In this document: piece after piece, positions 18,266 to 27,461 of the stretch | How positions within the stretch are numbered: the first letter of the stretch is position 1 | Layout: every line of letters starts with the position of its first letter | NCBI RefSeq assembly: GCF_039545035.1 | Contig: NZ_BAABRO010000002.1 | Coordinates: 930,001-994,000 of the forward strand | DNA from: Novipirellula caenicola | GTDB taxonomy: Bacteria > Planctomycetota > Planctomycetia > Pirellulales > Pirellulaceae | Reading direction: 5' to 3' | Length of the DNA: 64,000 nucleotides | The notes under the pieces: generated by a model | The model's input: the letters and a program-made list of their open reading frames with translations, nothing else | Databases searched by the model: none | What the model was told of the DNA's origin: nothing | Translations under genes and position numbers: made by a program

Positions 18266-18466
18266 CACGCAATGACCAAAAATGGGGGCGGAGTTTTTGC
18301 TGTTCAAGCCGAACCGGCCGAGTGAGCCGCTTATCCGTAGTGGACGTGGCTACACGTCCTGCACGCTGGATCTTTCGCAAGATCCAATACATTTGTTGAT
18401 CCAAGAATCTTTTAGCAAGATCCACGAATCTTGGTGGCACAATCGACGTGCCTAAACGCATCTGCA

Positions 18467-19891
18467 TTACTTCGCAGACGCGATCCGCTTCAGAAGCTTG
18501 ATGTCGTTTTGAGTGGTGATCACTTGCAATGCCGCCGCGGTGCAGAACACGGGACTGGTAATGCAGTGGTGTCCGTTCCAGCTGCCGTCGGGGTTTTGCA
18601 CCATGGCTAGTCGGTCGATCATCTTGGCGTTCCATTTTTCCCAAGCATCACCTCCGGCGATCACCAACGATTCGCTAGTCATCAGGTAGCTCAAAAATTC
18701 TTCGCCGCCATTGTTACCGAACCCTGACAACAAGCGTTCGTCATCGAGCCGACTCAATTGAGCTTGGTTTTGCACCACGGCATCGCCCAGTAATTTGGCT
18801 TTCTGAGCGTCTTTGCCGGCGATTCGCAAGTTTTCTTCGGTGACGTCCGCATCAGCGGCCAGCTTGCCTTGCTTTTTGGCTTCGTCGATCGTCTGCTCGG
18901 CTTGGGCCGCATCTGCCGCATTGCCACGCAAACCACCCGAGAACGCGTACAGTTCAACGCCAGCCGCTGCACCCGAGGACGCTGCTCCTGTTTCGGCGTT
19001 CACATTGCGTTTTTGATATTGCTGAGCCTTTTCTAGTTTCTTGACGTCAACGTCCTTGCCAAGTGCCCTGGCGAATTCAAGCGAATTACAGCTGAGAGCG
19101 GATTGTAGCACCGGAGCCCATCCGCCACCGGTACTCCAGCTGCCGTCTTTGGATTGAGTGCGTTGGATTCGCTCGAGGCAGGCGGCCAATGCTGATTCAA
19201 CTCGCTTGTGCCAGCGATCGTTTTTGGGCAGCACTTCGGACACACGTGTCAAAAATTGGGCCGTCATCGCCGTATCAATCATCTGACCCAATTTGGTTTG
19301 CGGCTGAGTGCCTTGGATCGATGTGATCCGGTCAGCGTCGGGATCCGCGTTCTCGACCGCTTTGACCAGATAACGCATCGCTTTGACCACGCTATCGCGA
19401 TACTTGCCTTCGGTGGGCGTGTGCCCGGCACGCATCAATGCCGATGCGGCAAACGCGGTCGTGGCAGGATCCGATGGAAATTTCGCCGGATCAAGGATCT
19501 GCTGCTGAGCATGGCTGCCGCCGCCCCAGCCACCATCGGAATGTTGAGCTGCGACCAGCCAACTGAGCCCCTGATTGACCATCTTGGTGGTCGCTTTCTT
19601 CTGCGTCTTGTTGTTTTTCTTTTTGGCTTTTGCATCCTTGGTCGTTTTCGCTGTATCCGCCCGCTCTGTATCCGCCTGCTCTGTATTCGCCTGCTCTGTA
19701 TTCGCCTGCTCTGTATTCGCACGGTCAGCCGCCGGATCGATCGTAGTCGTCTGCGCAGCCGGGCGAGACAATTCGGCGGGAAGCGTTGCCGGTTCGTCGG
19801 CCACAAGATTCAAGGTCAATGCGGTGGCAACGACGCTGCACAAAAGGCCGCGACAAGACCAACGCGGCGTGAAGGAAGAAAGGGACATCAC
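18467..19891 (-). CDS. Secreted prenyltransferase/squalene-oxidase-repeat protein
   Basis: The protein has 474 residues. A signal peptide (hydrophobic core LLCSVVATALTLNLVA) is followed by a low-complexity stretch with five tandem copies of about five residues (ANTEQ/ADTER) and a Lys-rich segment. The toroid repeats follow (GLSWLVAAQHSDGGWGGGS, TQSKDGSWSTGGGW, VQNPDGSWNGHH). No catalytic acid motif of terpene cyclases is visible. It shares architecture with its neighbour at 16988-18265 and is probably exported alongside it. The ANTEQ unit is encoded by a 15-bp DNA repeat at 19651-19723. Confidence 0.88.
   Translation of the reverse strand: MMSLSSFTPRWSCRGLLCSVVATALTLNLVADEPATLPAELSRPAAQTTTIDPAADRANTEQANTEQANTEQADTERADTAKTTKDAKAKKKNNKTQKKATTKMVNQGLSWLVAAQHSDGGWGGGSHAQQQILDPAKFPSDPATTAFAASALMRAGHTPTEGKYRDSVVKAMRYLVKAVENADPDADRITSIQGTQPQTKLGQMIDTAMTAQFLTRVSEVLPKNDRWHKRVESALAACLERIQRTQSKDGSWSTGGGWAPVLQSALSCNSLEFARALGKDVDVKKLEKAQQYQKRNVNAETGAASSGAAAGVELYAFSGGLRGNAADAAQAEQTIDEAKKQGKLAADADVTEENLRIAGKDAQKAKLLGDAVVQNQAQLSRLDDERLLSGFGNNGGEEFLSYLMTSESLVIAGGDAWEKWNAKMIDRLAMVQNPDGSWNGHHCITSPVFCTAAALQVITTQNDIKLLKRIASAK
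19651..19723. repeat. In-frame 15-bp tandem repeat
   Basis: Five units of CTGTATTCGCCTGCT or close variants, with a period of exactly 15 bp. They encode (ANTEQ)n near the N-terminus of the secreted toroid protein, so changes in copy number would lengthen or shorten the linker without a frameshift. Confidence 0.85.
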
Positions 19892-20087
19892 GTTCTCTCC
19901 GAAGCAACAAGAAAAGAATTCGCGTGAACGCAGTTGGCTGCCACGCGAAGGGAGCTTGCACTATCGAAGTTAAACGAATCGGAGTCCGATTTATTAGGAA
20001 AGCGATTGCTTTGACGTGAATTTTACAATCGACTGAGATTTAAAGCCGAAAACTACCCAGTTTGCCAACAGGTGGTCCGCACCCTTT

Positions 20088-23000
20088 TTAGGTGTCCGAC
20101 AACAGGCGAATCGTTTCGTCAACTTGGTCCGAAAAATCGCTTGGCAGGACCGAACCGGTTTGCACCGACGCGATCTGGCGAGCCAGTTGATCAGAAGCCG
20201 GCGCGAATGCGGCAGGGCCTGTTTTGTGAGTCTGGCGGAACGAATCGGCAATCGCACGGTCGGTGGTGCGAGGGTCACGCGGATTGGATGATTCGTCCTG
20301 CGACCCTTCGGCGATTCGAGGAATCTGCAGTGGTGGAACCGTCTGTTCGCCATCGGCCGAGGTGTCGTCCTGCTCGCCTCCGCCCACGGTGCCGCCTCCG
20401 GTTCCGCTGCGATTGATCTCGTTGAGAATCAGCAGTGCATCCAGCGCGGTCACCGATCCGTCGGCGTTCACGTCGTAGCCAAACGCCGGGTCACCTGCAC
20501 CGACAGGGCCAGGTCCATAAACGTTCAAGAAGTTGATGATTGCCAAGGCATCGGCGGCGGTCACCGAGCCTCCGTTATCAACATCGTAGGGATTGGCATC
20601 GTTGTGAAACGGAGTCTCGTTTTCGAGAACGTCAATGACAAAGGTCGACGACAGCGATTGGAACTCGTTGTTCGAGTCGGTCGCAGTGACCGTCAATTGA
20701 ATCTCGCTTTGCGTCGACTGCTTGACGAATTGATCGTCGATCAGTTTCAACAGACCATCGGTCACTTCGAATCGCGTGTCATCGACGGTCATGACATAGC
20801 GACTATTGACGGATTGACCGTCGAGCGTCAGCGTGCCCGCGACGGCGCCGGCTTCGAATTCGACCAACGATCCCCCGACCAAGTCCAGAACCACTGGCTG
20901 CTCGGGCAGGTCTTTGACGTGAATCGTAATTGGCTGAGTAAACGGGGCGCCGTTCACACCAAACTCTTTTGCGGTGACGTTAACCACGATCTCTTGGGTT
21001 TCTTCGAAGTTCAGCGAAACACCGTCGGCGAGTCGCAAATCGGATCCGTCGATCACAAAGCGCTCGTCATCCACCGTCAAAATATGGAATTGCTCGGTGT
21101 CTTCGTCATTGACACGCAATTCGGCGACCGTGTCGCCCACCGCGTTCTCAAACACAGTTGCTTCGCTGGGCGAGATGCCGGTGATGGGATCGTTGGAATC
21201 GGTGACGATGACCGCGGGATAGCTGACCAATTCGATATCGAATTCGGGGTCGGTGACCGACACGGTCAACGGAATCCAAGGCTCGACCTCAAAATTCAAG
21301 CCTTCACCATTCACCCCGCCGATAAAAATCAGCATGCCATGGTCATCGATTTGAAAACGGTGGTCGTCGATTTGAATGACGTGATTTTTGATGCCATCGA
21401 CATCAATCACCTCGATTAACCCAATAGGGGCGCCAATCGCCAGGGCTTCGGGGATCGGGTCAAAATGGAAAATGACATCGACCGGAGGGTCGGCCACCGG
21501 TGCGACGGTGATCAACAGATCGATCGGTTCCGATTCAGTGACGCCATCATGAATCGTCACCGAGACGGAATCGGTACCGAAGAAGTCAGGATTCGGGGTA
21601 TACAAGACCGATCCGTCCACTGCGATTTCCACCGTGCCATGTGACGCGGTGCCGTGTTGGACGATTACGAAATGATCGTTCTCGATGTCCTGCGCTCCGA
21701 TGCGGGCCCCGGGAGCAGCAAGTTGCAGCGTTTGGTCTTCGTTGGTTGTCAGCGAAGGCAGGTTTTCGTAGCTCGGCGCCGTATTGTCGCCGTCGACGAA
21801 CAATGCGAACCGAATCGGATCGGCGTCTTGATCATCGACAATCTTGACATGATGAGAATTGTCGCGTCGCAGCGAAACTTCGATCACACCGGCGGAACCG
21901 AGAACGGTGATCGCGTCGGGTTTCCCCTTGTGGTCGATCGCCGCGATGTCACCAATGGTCGATAAATCGATCGCTTGGTCGGCGATCACCGACCCGTCTC
22001 TTAAGTCGACAACCCGCAGCACAGGATCCAGCGGCGAGACGGTCATCAACAGATCACGCGCCCCGTCAAGCGAGATCGGGCCCGTCATGTCAGGGAACGA
22101 ATGAAGCGAAGCAAAATCGGCGTTCGCGTCCACCACGCTGACTCCGCCATCGGTCTGTCTGAGTACCAACAATCCCGACGCGTCGTCAAAATCGAGCAGG
22201 CTGCTGACGCCCGCCACTTCGATCGGATCGGTGCTGATCATCGAAGCGGTTTCATTGCTCCACAGTGACAATTGCAAACCATCTTCGCCTGCCCAGGCAA
22301 AGACGCTGCGTGGTCCGGTGTCCGAGGTGATGACCGTTGCATCGGCGGGCACGATGGTAGTGGTCGTGGATACTACCAACCCAAGATCGGCATCGGAAGC
22401 ATCGAGCGACTGGACCGCGACCGAGTCCGAGCTGTCGGCCAACGCCACTCCGCGTCCCTCGCCATCGATGGCAACATCGGACCACAAATTCGATGACTCG
22501 CTGCCGGACAAATCGATTGCGCTGACGATGCCGGAATCAGGATCGACGATCCACGCGGAATCGCCACCCGCTTCGCCACCGATCACCAACAGGTTTCCGT
22601 CGGGCAAGGTTTGCAATTTCGTCAGATCTGTGCCCACCGAAATCGATTGACTTTCAGCGGTCGCCAAATTGGCGACTTCGACCCCGGTTTCGGTCAAGAC
22701 AAAAGCGCTGCGATCTGCCGCCGCCAGCAGCCCCACCGCATTGTCAATTTCGTTCGCGGCGGTCTCGATCGTGGCCTTAAATGGAAACAGTTGGTCCTGG
22801 ACACTGGTGCCGTTAAACAAACGGACCTTGTAATCTCCGTCGCTCAGATCATCAAAACGAAACGCACCCGCGGCATCGGCAACCGCGATTTTTTCACCTT
22901 TTTCGAGCACCCCGTTGTCGTTGGTGTCGAGGTAGACCAGACGCTTCGGCAGGGCTTGTTCGCCCGCTTCTTGGCGAAAGGAGTGATCGAAATCATCAAA

Positions 23001-23123
23001 AACCACCCCCGTGATCGCGGCGAGCACGCGGCGGTCACCAAGTTGTTCAACGAGCGGCCGTCGCCGAATGCGAATCCGTCCGCGTTTTGGAGGTTGCAAA
23101 TTGGATGATCGACGTTTGGTCAT
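20088..23123 (-). CDS. Large exported protein with cadherin-like and dockerin domains
   Basis: The protein has 1011 residues from ATG 23123. Its N-terminus (RIRRRPLVEQLGDRRVLAA) is the planctomycete export/anchoring signature. An SdrD-type B-like domain follows (TGVVFDDFDHSF to DGDYKVRLFNG). A central region resembles a beta-propeller, then several cadherin-like/Ig-like modules appear (NHVIQIDDHRFQIDDH, FHILTVDDERFVIDGSDLRL, YVMTVDDTRFEVTDGLL), which may bind Ca2+. Near residues 840-904 lie two dockerin-type EF-hand repeats (DVDNGGSVTAADALAIINFL; DVNADGSVTALDALLILNEI), followed by an unusual 107-residue tail. The likely role is cell-surface adhesion or an extracellular complex. An upstream ATG at 23306 would put about 60 unlikely residues before the signature. 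Confidence 0.9.
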   Translation of the reverse strand: MTKRRSSNLQPPKRGRIRIRRRPLVEQLGDRRVLAAITGVVFDDFDHSFRQEAGEQALPKRLVYLDTNDNGVLEKGEKIAVADAAGAFRFDDLSDGDYKVRLFNGTSVQDQLFPFKATIETAANEIDNAVGLLAAADRSAFVLTETGVEVANLATAESQSISVGTDLTKLQTLPDGNLLVIGGEAGGDSAWIVDPDSGIVSAIDLSGSESSNLWSDVAIDGEGRGVALADSSDSVAVQSLDASDADLGLVVSTTTTIVPADATVITSDTGPRSVFAWAGEDGLQLSLWSNETASMISTDPIEVAGVSSLLDFDDASGLLVLRQTDGGVSVVDANADFASLHSFPDMTGPISLDGARDLLMTVSPLDPVLRVVDLRDGSVIADQAIDLSTIGDIAAIDHKGKPDAITVLGSAGVIEVSLRRDNSHHVKIVDDQDADPIRFALFVDGDNTAPSYENLPSLTTNEDQTLQLAAPGARIGAQDIENDHFVIVQHGTASHGTVEIAVDGSVLYTPNPDFFGTDSVSVTIHDGVTESEPIDLLITVAPVADPPVDVIFHFDPIPEALAIGAPIGLIEVIDVDGIKNHVIQIDDHRFQIDDHGMLIFIGGVNGEGLNFEVEPWIPLTVSVTDPEFDIELVSYPAVIVTDSNDPITGISPSEATVFENAVGDTVAELRVNDEDTEQFHILTVDDERFVIDGSDLRLADGVSLNFEETQEIVVNVTAKEFGVNGAPFTQPITIHVKDLPEQPVVLDLVGGSLVEFEAGAVAGTLTLDGQSVNSRYVMTVDDTRFEVTDGLLKLIDDQFVKQSTQSEIQLTVTATDSNNEFQSLSSTFVIDVLENETPFHNDANPYDVDNGGSVTAADALAIINFLNVYGPGPVGAGDPAFGYDVNADGSVTALDALLILNEINRSGTGGGTVGGGEQDDTSADGEQTVPPLQIPRIAEGSQDESSNPRDPRTTDRAIADSFRQTHKTGPAAFAPASDQLARQIASVQTGSVLPSDFSDQVDETIRLLSDT

Positions 23124-23553
23124 CTTGATTATTTCTCGGTAGGACTTGTCACGACCTTCGGTTGGCCTCGCGACGCTTTTCCAAAAGCATTTGTCAGGCA
23201 GCGCGTTGGACAGGGCATTTGACAGGCAGGCGCACGTGGTTGGAAGCAGCCAAATAGAGAAAAGTTCCCTTCGAAGCCGCCTTCTTGGGGGAGATCCCAA
23301 ACACAACGGAGTACGATGGAGTCAAATCGACGACGTCGAGCCCCACCACACGCCCGTGATGACGGTTTATCATAAGCAGGGTGCGGCGGTTTTGTGCAAA
23401 GAATTAGCTGCAAAAACAGACCGAAATGCGCTCGCTGGCATGAATAGAACGCGTAAACTGCGATTATTGAGCCCGGCAAATCGTAAATTCCGATTGTCTT
23501 TTTCCTGAACTTATCCATTTTCCCCAGCCCCGCGAAACGCGTGGGAGGCGTAT
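23124..23553. other. 430-bp gap, promoter region of two divergent genes
   Basis: No gene is seen. It lies between the divergent starts of the dockerin protein (23123) and the Met/Glu-rich exported protein (23554) and must hold both promoters. A short direct repeat occurs around 23208-23236 (TTGGACAGGGCATTTGACAGG). Confidence 0.6.
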
Positions 23554-25062
23554 ATGTTGATTCACTGCCATTTTTGTCGCCAAGTAAGCGTTTTTGTCGC
23601 GTCGGCGTTGCTCGCTGTCGTCCTGAATTCACCGCTGTATGGGCAAATTGACGGGTCGTACGATTCGATGCAGGAAGAAATGGAGATGGGGTACAGCGGA
23701 GAATCACGCCAATCTGCGTCGACATCGATTTTTTCGTCGATGAACCTTGCACCGCTCATGGCCGCTTCGATCCCGGCGATGGAGGACAAACGTCCACCTT
23801 TGAGAAAGCAGTCGGACGAAGCGTTTCTGGACGGACGGATGGCGACCGCGCTGGAATTGTTCTTCGGCAATTTGGTGATCGAACCGGAAAAGGCCAGCGA
23901 GCAGCTTAACAGCGTCAAATACAGTGCGATGTTGAAACGCCCCGTCTGGCAGGTCCGCTGGGGCGTCTCGTTGGCCGTTCGCGGCGACGACACTGGCGAC
24001 CGAGGCACGATCACCGAAGGATCGGGGGGCAATTCACGAAACTCGGGATTTCGGGGCGACGAATTCGACACAGGCGAATTCGGCATGAATGAGGGAGGAC
24101 CAATGGGCGGCGGGAACACCGCTGCTGCCAATTTGGACCAAACCGCCGAAGCGGAACTCGAAGACGCGTTGGGGTTGGTTGCCGAAGTGATTGCGGAGCA
24201 GTTTTCACTGCGATTTTCTCGAGGTGATTTTGGGCTGGCACTCTCGTCCATCGCACCACCTGCGGCGGTCATCGATCCGCCTCGCGACGATTCCAGCGAC
24301 GCAATGGAGCAGGAAATGGATGATTCGATGGAGCAGGAGCGGATGGAGCGTGAGCGGATGGAACAGGAGCGGATGGAGATGGAGATGGAGCGATCGATGG
24401 CATCCGGCTCCGAATTCGGTGGCCCTCGAGCGGCTGAAATGGACGTCGTCCCGCCACTCGACGAGACTCCGACGATCGATCCCGGGCTCGAACCATTTCC
24501 AATGTGGAAGCCTGGAATTGTGTATCTCGGATCGGTCAGTTCGGCCGAAGCGACCACGAAGGGGAAGGCACGCGACATCGACTTTATCTTGCATTTCGAT
24601 GTGATTCTAAAAGAGGGCCGCGAAGGGGCGATCCAAAACATATCTCGCTGCCGCATGATTCGCGTCGCCGATGGCAAAACGATCGGGCTTTCCAAGCCGT
24701 CGGACAGTTTCGAAGTCCAGCGTCCCGGAACGGTGGCACGCGATTACGTCAATGAACAGGTCGCCAATCTGTTTGCGATCATCGATCGACAAATGGTCTT
24801 GTCCGCGATGCCAAAGTTGTCGCCCGAGATTGCCAAACGACGGATCGCTTCGCTTTTTTCGGGGTCAAAAGCGGATCGTTTGAAAGCGCTGGCCGAAATT
24901 CGGCTGTATCAATCTCAGCAATTGATCAGCGATGAGGATGTCGAAAAAGCGTTCCATATCATCGGTGGTGCGGATGGGATGCGGTTGCTGTATGGCACTG
25001 AAGAGGATCAGATTGCGACCGTGCATGAGTGGGTGACCGAGGCATTGACGATCGAAGAATAA
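23554..25062 (+). CDS. Exported protein of unknown function with Met/Glu/Arg repeat
   Basis: The protein has 502 residues. A signal peptide ends near residue 31 (LNSPLYGQ). A first region (80-250) includes DEAFLDGRMATALELFFGNL and an Asn/Gly-rich loop. Residues about 250-283 form a repeat of MEQERMER-type units that probably makes a charged helix. The second half (290-502) starts with a Pro-rich segment and includes IRVADGKTIGLSKPSD. The family was not recognised. Similar charged repeats occur in other exported proteins in this window. It is convergent with a small gene at 25253, with a long hairpin between. Confidence 0.85.
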   Translation: MLIHCHFCRQVSVFVASALLAVVLNSPLYGQIDGSYDSMQEEMEMGYSGESRQSASTSIFSSMNLAPLMAASIPAMEDKRPPLRKQSDEAFLDGRMATALELFFGNLVIEPEKASEQLNSVKYSAMLKRPVWQVRWGVSLAVRGDDTGDRGTITEGSGGNSRNSGFRGDEFDTGEFGMNEGGPMGGGNTAAANLDQTAEAELEDALGLVAEVIAEQFSLRFSRGDFGLALSSIAPPAAVIDPPRDDSSDAMEQEMDDSMEQERMERERMEQERMEMEMERSMASGSEFGGPRAAEMDVVPPLDETPTIDPGLEPFPMWKPGIVYLGSVSSAEATTKGKARDIDFILHFDVILKEGREGAIQNISRCRMIRVADGKTIGLSKPSDSFEVQRPGTVARDYVNEQVANLFAIIDRQMVLSAMPKLSPEIAKRRIASLFSGSKADRLKALAEIRLYQSQQLISDEDVEKAFHIIGGADGMRLLYGTEEDQIATVHEWVTEALTIEE

Positions 25063-25100
25063 ATCGCAAGCTGGCGGCCAACGTTTTCCCGCGGCAAATT

Positions 25101-25153
25101 CTCTGCCGCACAATTTGCATGACGATCCTCGTCATGCAAACAGTACGGCAGAG
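25101..25153. other. Two-tier stem-loop between convergent genes
   Basis: The outer stem is CTCTGCCG (25101-25108) with CGGCAGAG (25146-25153). The inner stem is the perfect 12-bp TTTGCATGACGA (25114-25125) with TCGTCATGCAAA (25129-25140) and a TCC loop. Five-base bulges separate the stems symmetrically. It may be a bidirectional terminator or structured transcript end; there is no U-tract. Confidence 0.6.
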
Positions 25154-25252
25154 ATGAAAAACAGGTGGTTGGCGATTCCGCGATGCGGATCACTCCAACA
25201 ACATATTCAATGGCAGTGACGTTCGTCGGGGGCTTCAGACCCGTCGACAAAA

Positions 25253-25492
25253 TCACATTGCCACCGGCATCAAAACATCTGCGGCGGGAGTCAAACGCAC
25301 GTTCTTGCAGCGTGAGAGTTGGAATTGCCGAGGCGCTTCGCGGCAAAGGCACAAGCCCAAGAAGCGATAGCTGCCCATAAACCGAATCGGGCTGACGATG
25401 CGGTGGGTTTGATTGCCCTCGGCATCGACATAGTCCATCTCGATGACGTAGTTGTCACTGTCGTGCATGGCGCGGCGTAAAATCGTGTTCAT
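25253..25492 (-). CDS. Small WYL-like protein
   Basis: The protein has 79 residues. The pattern IEMDYVDAEGNQTHRIVSPI then FLGLCLCREAPRQFQLSRC resembles the C-terminal half of WYL domains, which bind nucleic acid or small ligands in bacterial regulators, but here it stands alone without a DNA-binding domain. The similarity is by eye and could be coincidental. There are three Cys (two in LCLC, one in SRC). It probably folds as a small beta-rich sandwich. A 559-bp repeat-rich gap lies upstream. Confidence 0.7.
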   Translation of the reverse strand: MNTILRRAMHDSDNYVIEMDYVDAEGNQTHRIVSPIRFMGSYRFLGLCLCREAPRQFQLSRCKNVRLTPAADVLMPVAM

Positions 25493-25650
25493 CGTTACCT
25501 CGAATCAACAGGAAAGAAAAGTCGTTTACTTGACTACTTCCAATATTCGTGATGCCTGTGACACGTCAGGTCACAGCCGAAAAAAAATTTTTTCGAATAG
25601 AGAAAAGACGAGGCGGCAGCGTCAAAAACAGTGAATTTCCAACGCTACAG

Positions 25651-25823
25651 GCCAACGCCGTGAACGATTTGCAGGGTAGCTAGCTTCGTCCGTTTCTGGG
25701 TAGCGACCTTCGCCAGAAGGTGGTGATTCGCATTCGCACGGCAACCATCCACGCTCTGGCGAGCGTAGCTACGAAACGCAGATGCAGGATTTTCCAGCCT
25801 CAAAATCGTTCACGGCGTTAGGC
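25651..25823. repeat. Palindromic repeat with outer 20-bp stem
   Basis: Outer arms GCCAACGCCGTGAACGATTT (25651-25670) and its near-complement ending GCGTTAGGC (25803-25823) enclose an inner inverted pair: GGTAGCGACCTTCGCCAG with CTCTGGCGAGCGTAGCTAC. The inner pair recurs at 47852-47932. The 559-bp gap (25493-26051) holds this and the family A remnant, and no gene. Confidence 0.75.
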
Positions 25824-25881
25824 TGGAGCCCGGGAGCGAGCGTTTTTTCAATGCGTTCGCCGAAAAGGGTCCCAAAAGTTT

Positions 25882-25936
25882 TGAAGTTGCGCGTCGGGTT
25901 GTGATTTGCCGGGAGAAACGACAATAGCGCAACTTC
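25882..25936. repeat. Family A repeat, hairpin-less copy (inverted orientation)
   Basis: Read on the minus strand it carries the family A left flank (GTTGCGCTATTGTCGTTTC then GGCAAATCACAACCCGACGCG) and then jumps directly to CAACTTCA. The central GCGAGGGA hairpin seen at 278-385 and 5013-5125 is missing. The ends TGAAGTTGCGC and GCGCAACTTCA are exact inverted repeats. Confidence 0.75.
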
Positions 25937-26051
25937 AGAACCAATAAGCCGCGAGCGCTACCCAAAGCGGATGACATCGGCCTTGAGGCACACCGGATCG
26001 TGCGTGGGAAGCGGCCGCTGACGCGTCGCGGCTGACCAAATCAACAAGCCG

Positions 26052-27344
26052 TTAACCGATTGTTGGCAACCAATGCAGCAGTGATTGCAGCCACGTCGAC
26101 AATTCGATCGCCAGTGTCATTTCTTGGCTGCGAGCAACGATGTAGCCGACAAACAAGGCGTAGATTCCGAGCAGAATGAAGGCCTTGCCACGTCGCATTT
26201 CGACGTACTCGATTCCCGCCTCGGTGACGCCTCGCGTGCCGACGTAATAGACAAAGAAGCCGACGATTGTCAGCACCAACAGCAGCAATCGCAGTTCACC
26301 ACTTTGGGCCACAATGTCCGGTGACATCTCAATCGGCCCATTTAACAACGTGAACAGGAACAAGGGAAAGCCTAGAGCAAAACAGATGTCAAACACATTG
26401 CTGCCCAGTGCGTTGGCGACCGCGTCGTCATAGTCGCCGTCGCGGGCGTCACGAATCGACATCACCAAATCAGGCACGCTCGTCGCCATCGATGCAAAGA
26501 TCACCGCGACAAACATCGCAGGCATGCCAATTCCTTGGAATTCGTAGCCCCACAACGTGTAACTAGGATGCTCGACGCTTCCGGTCCCTAACCACTCGCA
26601 CGCTTTGACCAACAACCAACACGCTGCACCGATGACGGCGGTCGATGCCAACAATAGCGGCCAACCGTTCCACGTCTCTTCGTCAATTTGTTGACGATGT
26701 TTCTCTCGCACAAAAACACGTTCCATGTCCATCAGTGGGCCGAGCGATAACCAATAAAACGTGTGTCCTAAAACGCTTCGCTCGACCGCCGCTTCGTCTT
26801 CGAGCTCTTGCTCTTGTTCGTCCATCCCTTCGGCATCGAGACCTGCGGTGCGCTTCATCGACAGTAGCATGAACGCCAAATAGGTTGCATACAGCGTCAT
26901 CAAGATCAGCCCTTGCCACCAGTGCAAGCGAGCCCCGTTGATCAACAGAATCAGGATGATTTCGCATGCGATTAGCGACAATCCATCTCGCAGCAATACT
27001 TTGGTGGAAACGTTCACCGAGGTGACGCGAACTCCTAGCACGACCGCTCCGACCACAGTCAAGATGCAAGATGCGGGGATGATCATTCCGTTAAACAACG
27101 CACTTCCGGCGGTGGTGCCGATGCCGACCGAGAATCCGTCTCGATCCGACAGCACGAACAATGCGATCAGCGTGGTGAACAACTCTGGAACGCTGCTCGA
27201 GATTGCATTGATGGTGCCACCACGAACCCCTTCGGAAAGATTGCGGCCGATGTATTCGGACGCAATTTCAAAACTGTCACATGCCCGCCAAATCAGCAGG
27301 CAGGTAAAGAAAATCAGAACCAGCGGAATCAAGATTCCCATCAA
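26052..27344 (-). CDS. Ca2+/cation antiporter (CaCA superfamily)
   Basis: This is a 430-residue inner-membrane exchanger of the sodium/calcium exchanger superfamily, which extrudes Ca2+ against Na+ or H+. The two inverted alpha repeats are visible: GGTINAISSSVPELFTTLIA (about 42-61) with GTTAGSALFNG, and ASMATSVPDLVMSIRDAR with NALGSNVFDICFALG in the second half, each with an ion-binding acidic residue (E in SSVPE, D in TSVPD). A charged cytoplasmic loop (GMDEQEQELEDEAAVERS) separates the halves and may be regulatory. About eleven membrane segments are predicted. It is a single gene. Confidence 0.93.
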   Translation of the reverse strand: MMGILIPLVLIFFTCLLIWRACDSFEIASEYIGRNLSEGVRGGTINAISSSVPELFTTLIALFVLSDRDGFSVGIGTTAGSALFNGMIIPASCILTVVGAVVLGVRVTSVNVSTKVLLRDGLSLIACEIILILLINGARLHWWQGLILMTLYATYLAFMLLSMKRTAGLDAEGMDEQEQELEDEAAVERSVLGHTFYWLSLGPLMDMERVFVREKHRQQIDEETWNGWPLLLASTAVIGAACWLLVKACEWLGTGSVEHPSYTLWGYEFQGIGMPAMFVAVIFASMATSVPDLVMSIRDARDGDYDDAVANALGSNVFDICFALGFPLFLFTLLNGPIEMSPDIVAQSGELRLLLLVLTIVGFFVYYVGTRGVTEAGIEYVEMRRGKAFILLGIYALFVGYIVARSQEMTLAIELSTWLQSLLHWLPTIG

Positions 27345-27461
27345 TCACTCGTGCTTCGAAGTCGTCTATTTATTGCCGGACACTCTCAAACGATTTGCAT
27401 CAGGAATGCAAAGTGATAAGGGCTGATCCGGTGCCTCGCAATCGGTCTCGCAAACGGCAAG

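Noticed and set aside
18467-19891. Terpene (hopanoid/squalene) cyclase
   Set aside because: It has the repeats but not the DxDD acid motif, and it carries a signal peptide, so an exported structural toroid protein is more likely.
20604-21419. A 271-residue frame opposite the dockerin protein
   Set aside because: It is antisense to an Asp/Val-rich protein with clear repeats, so it is a codon-bias shadow.
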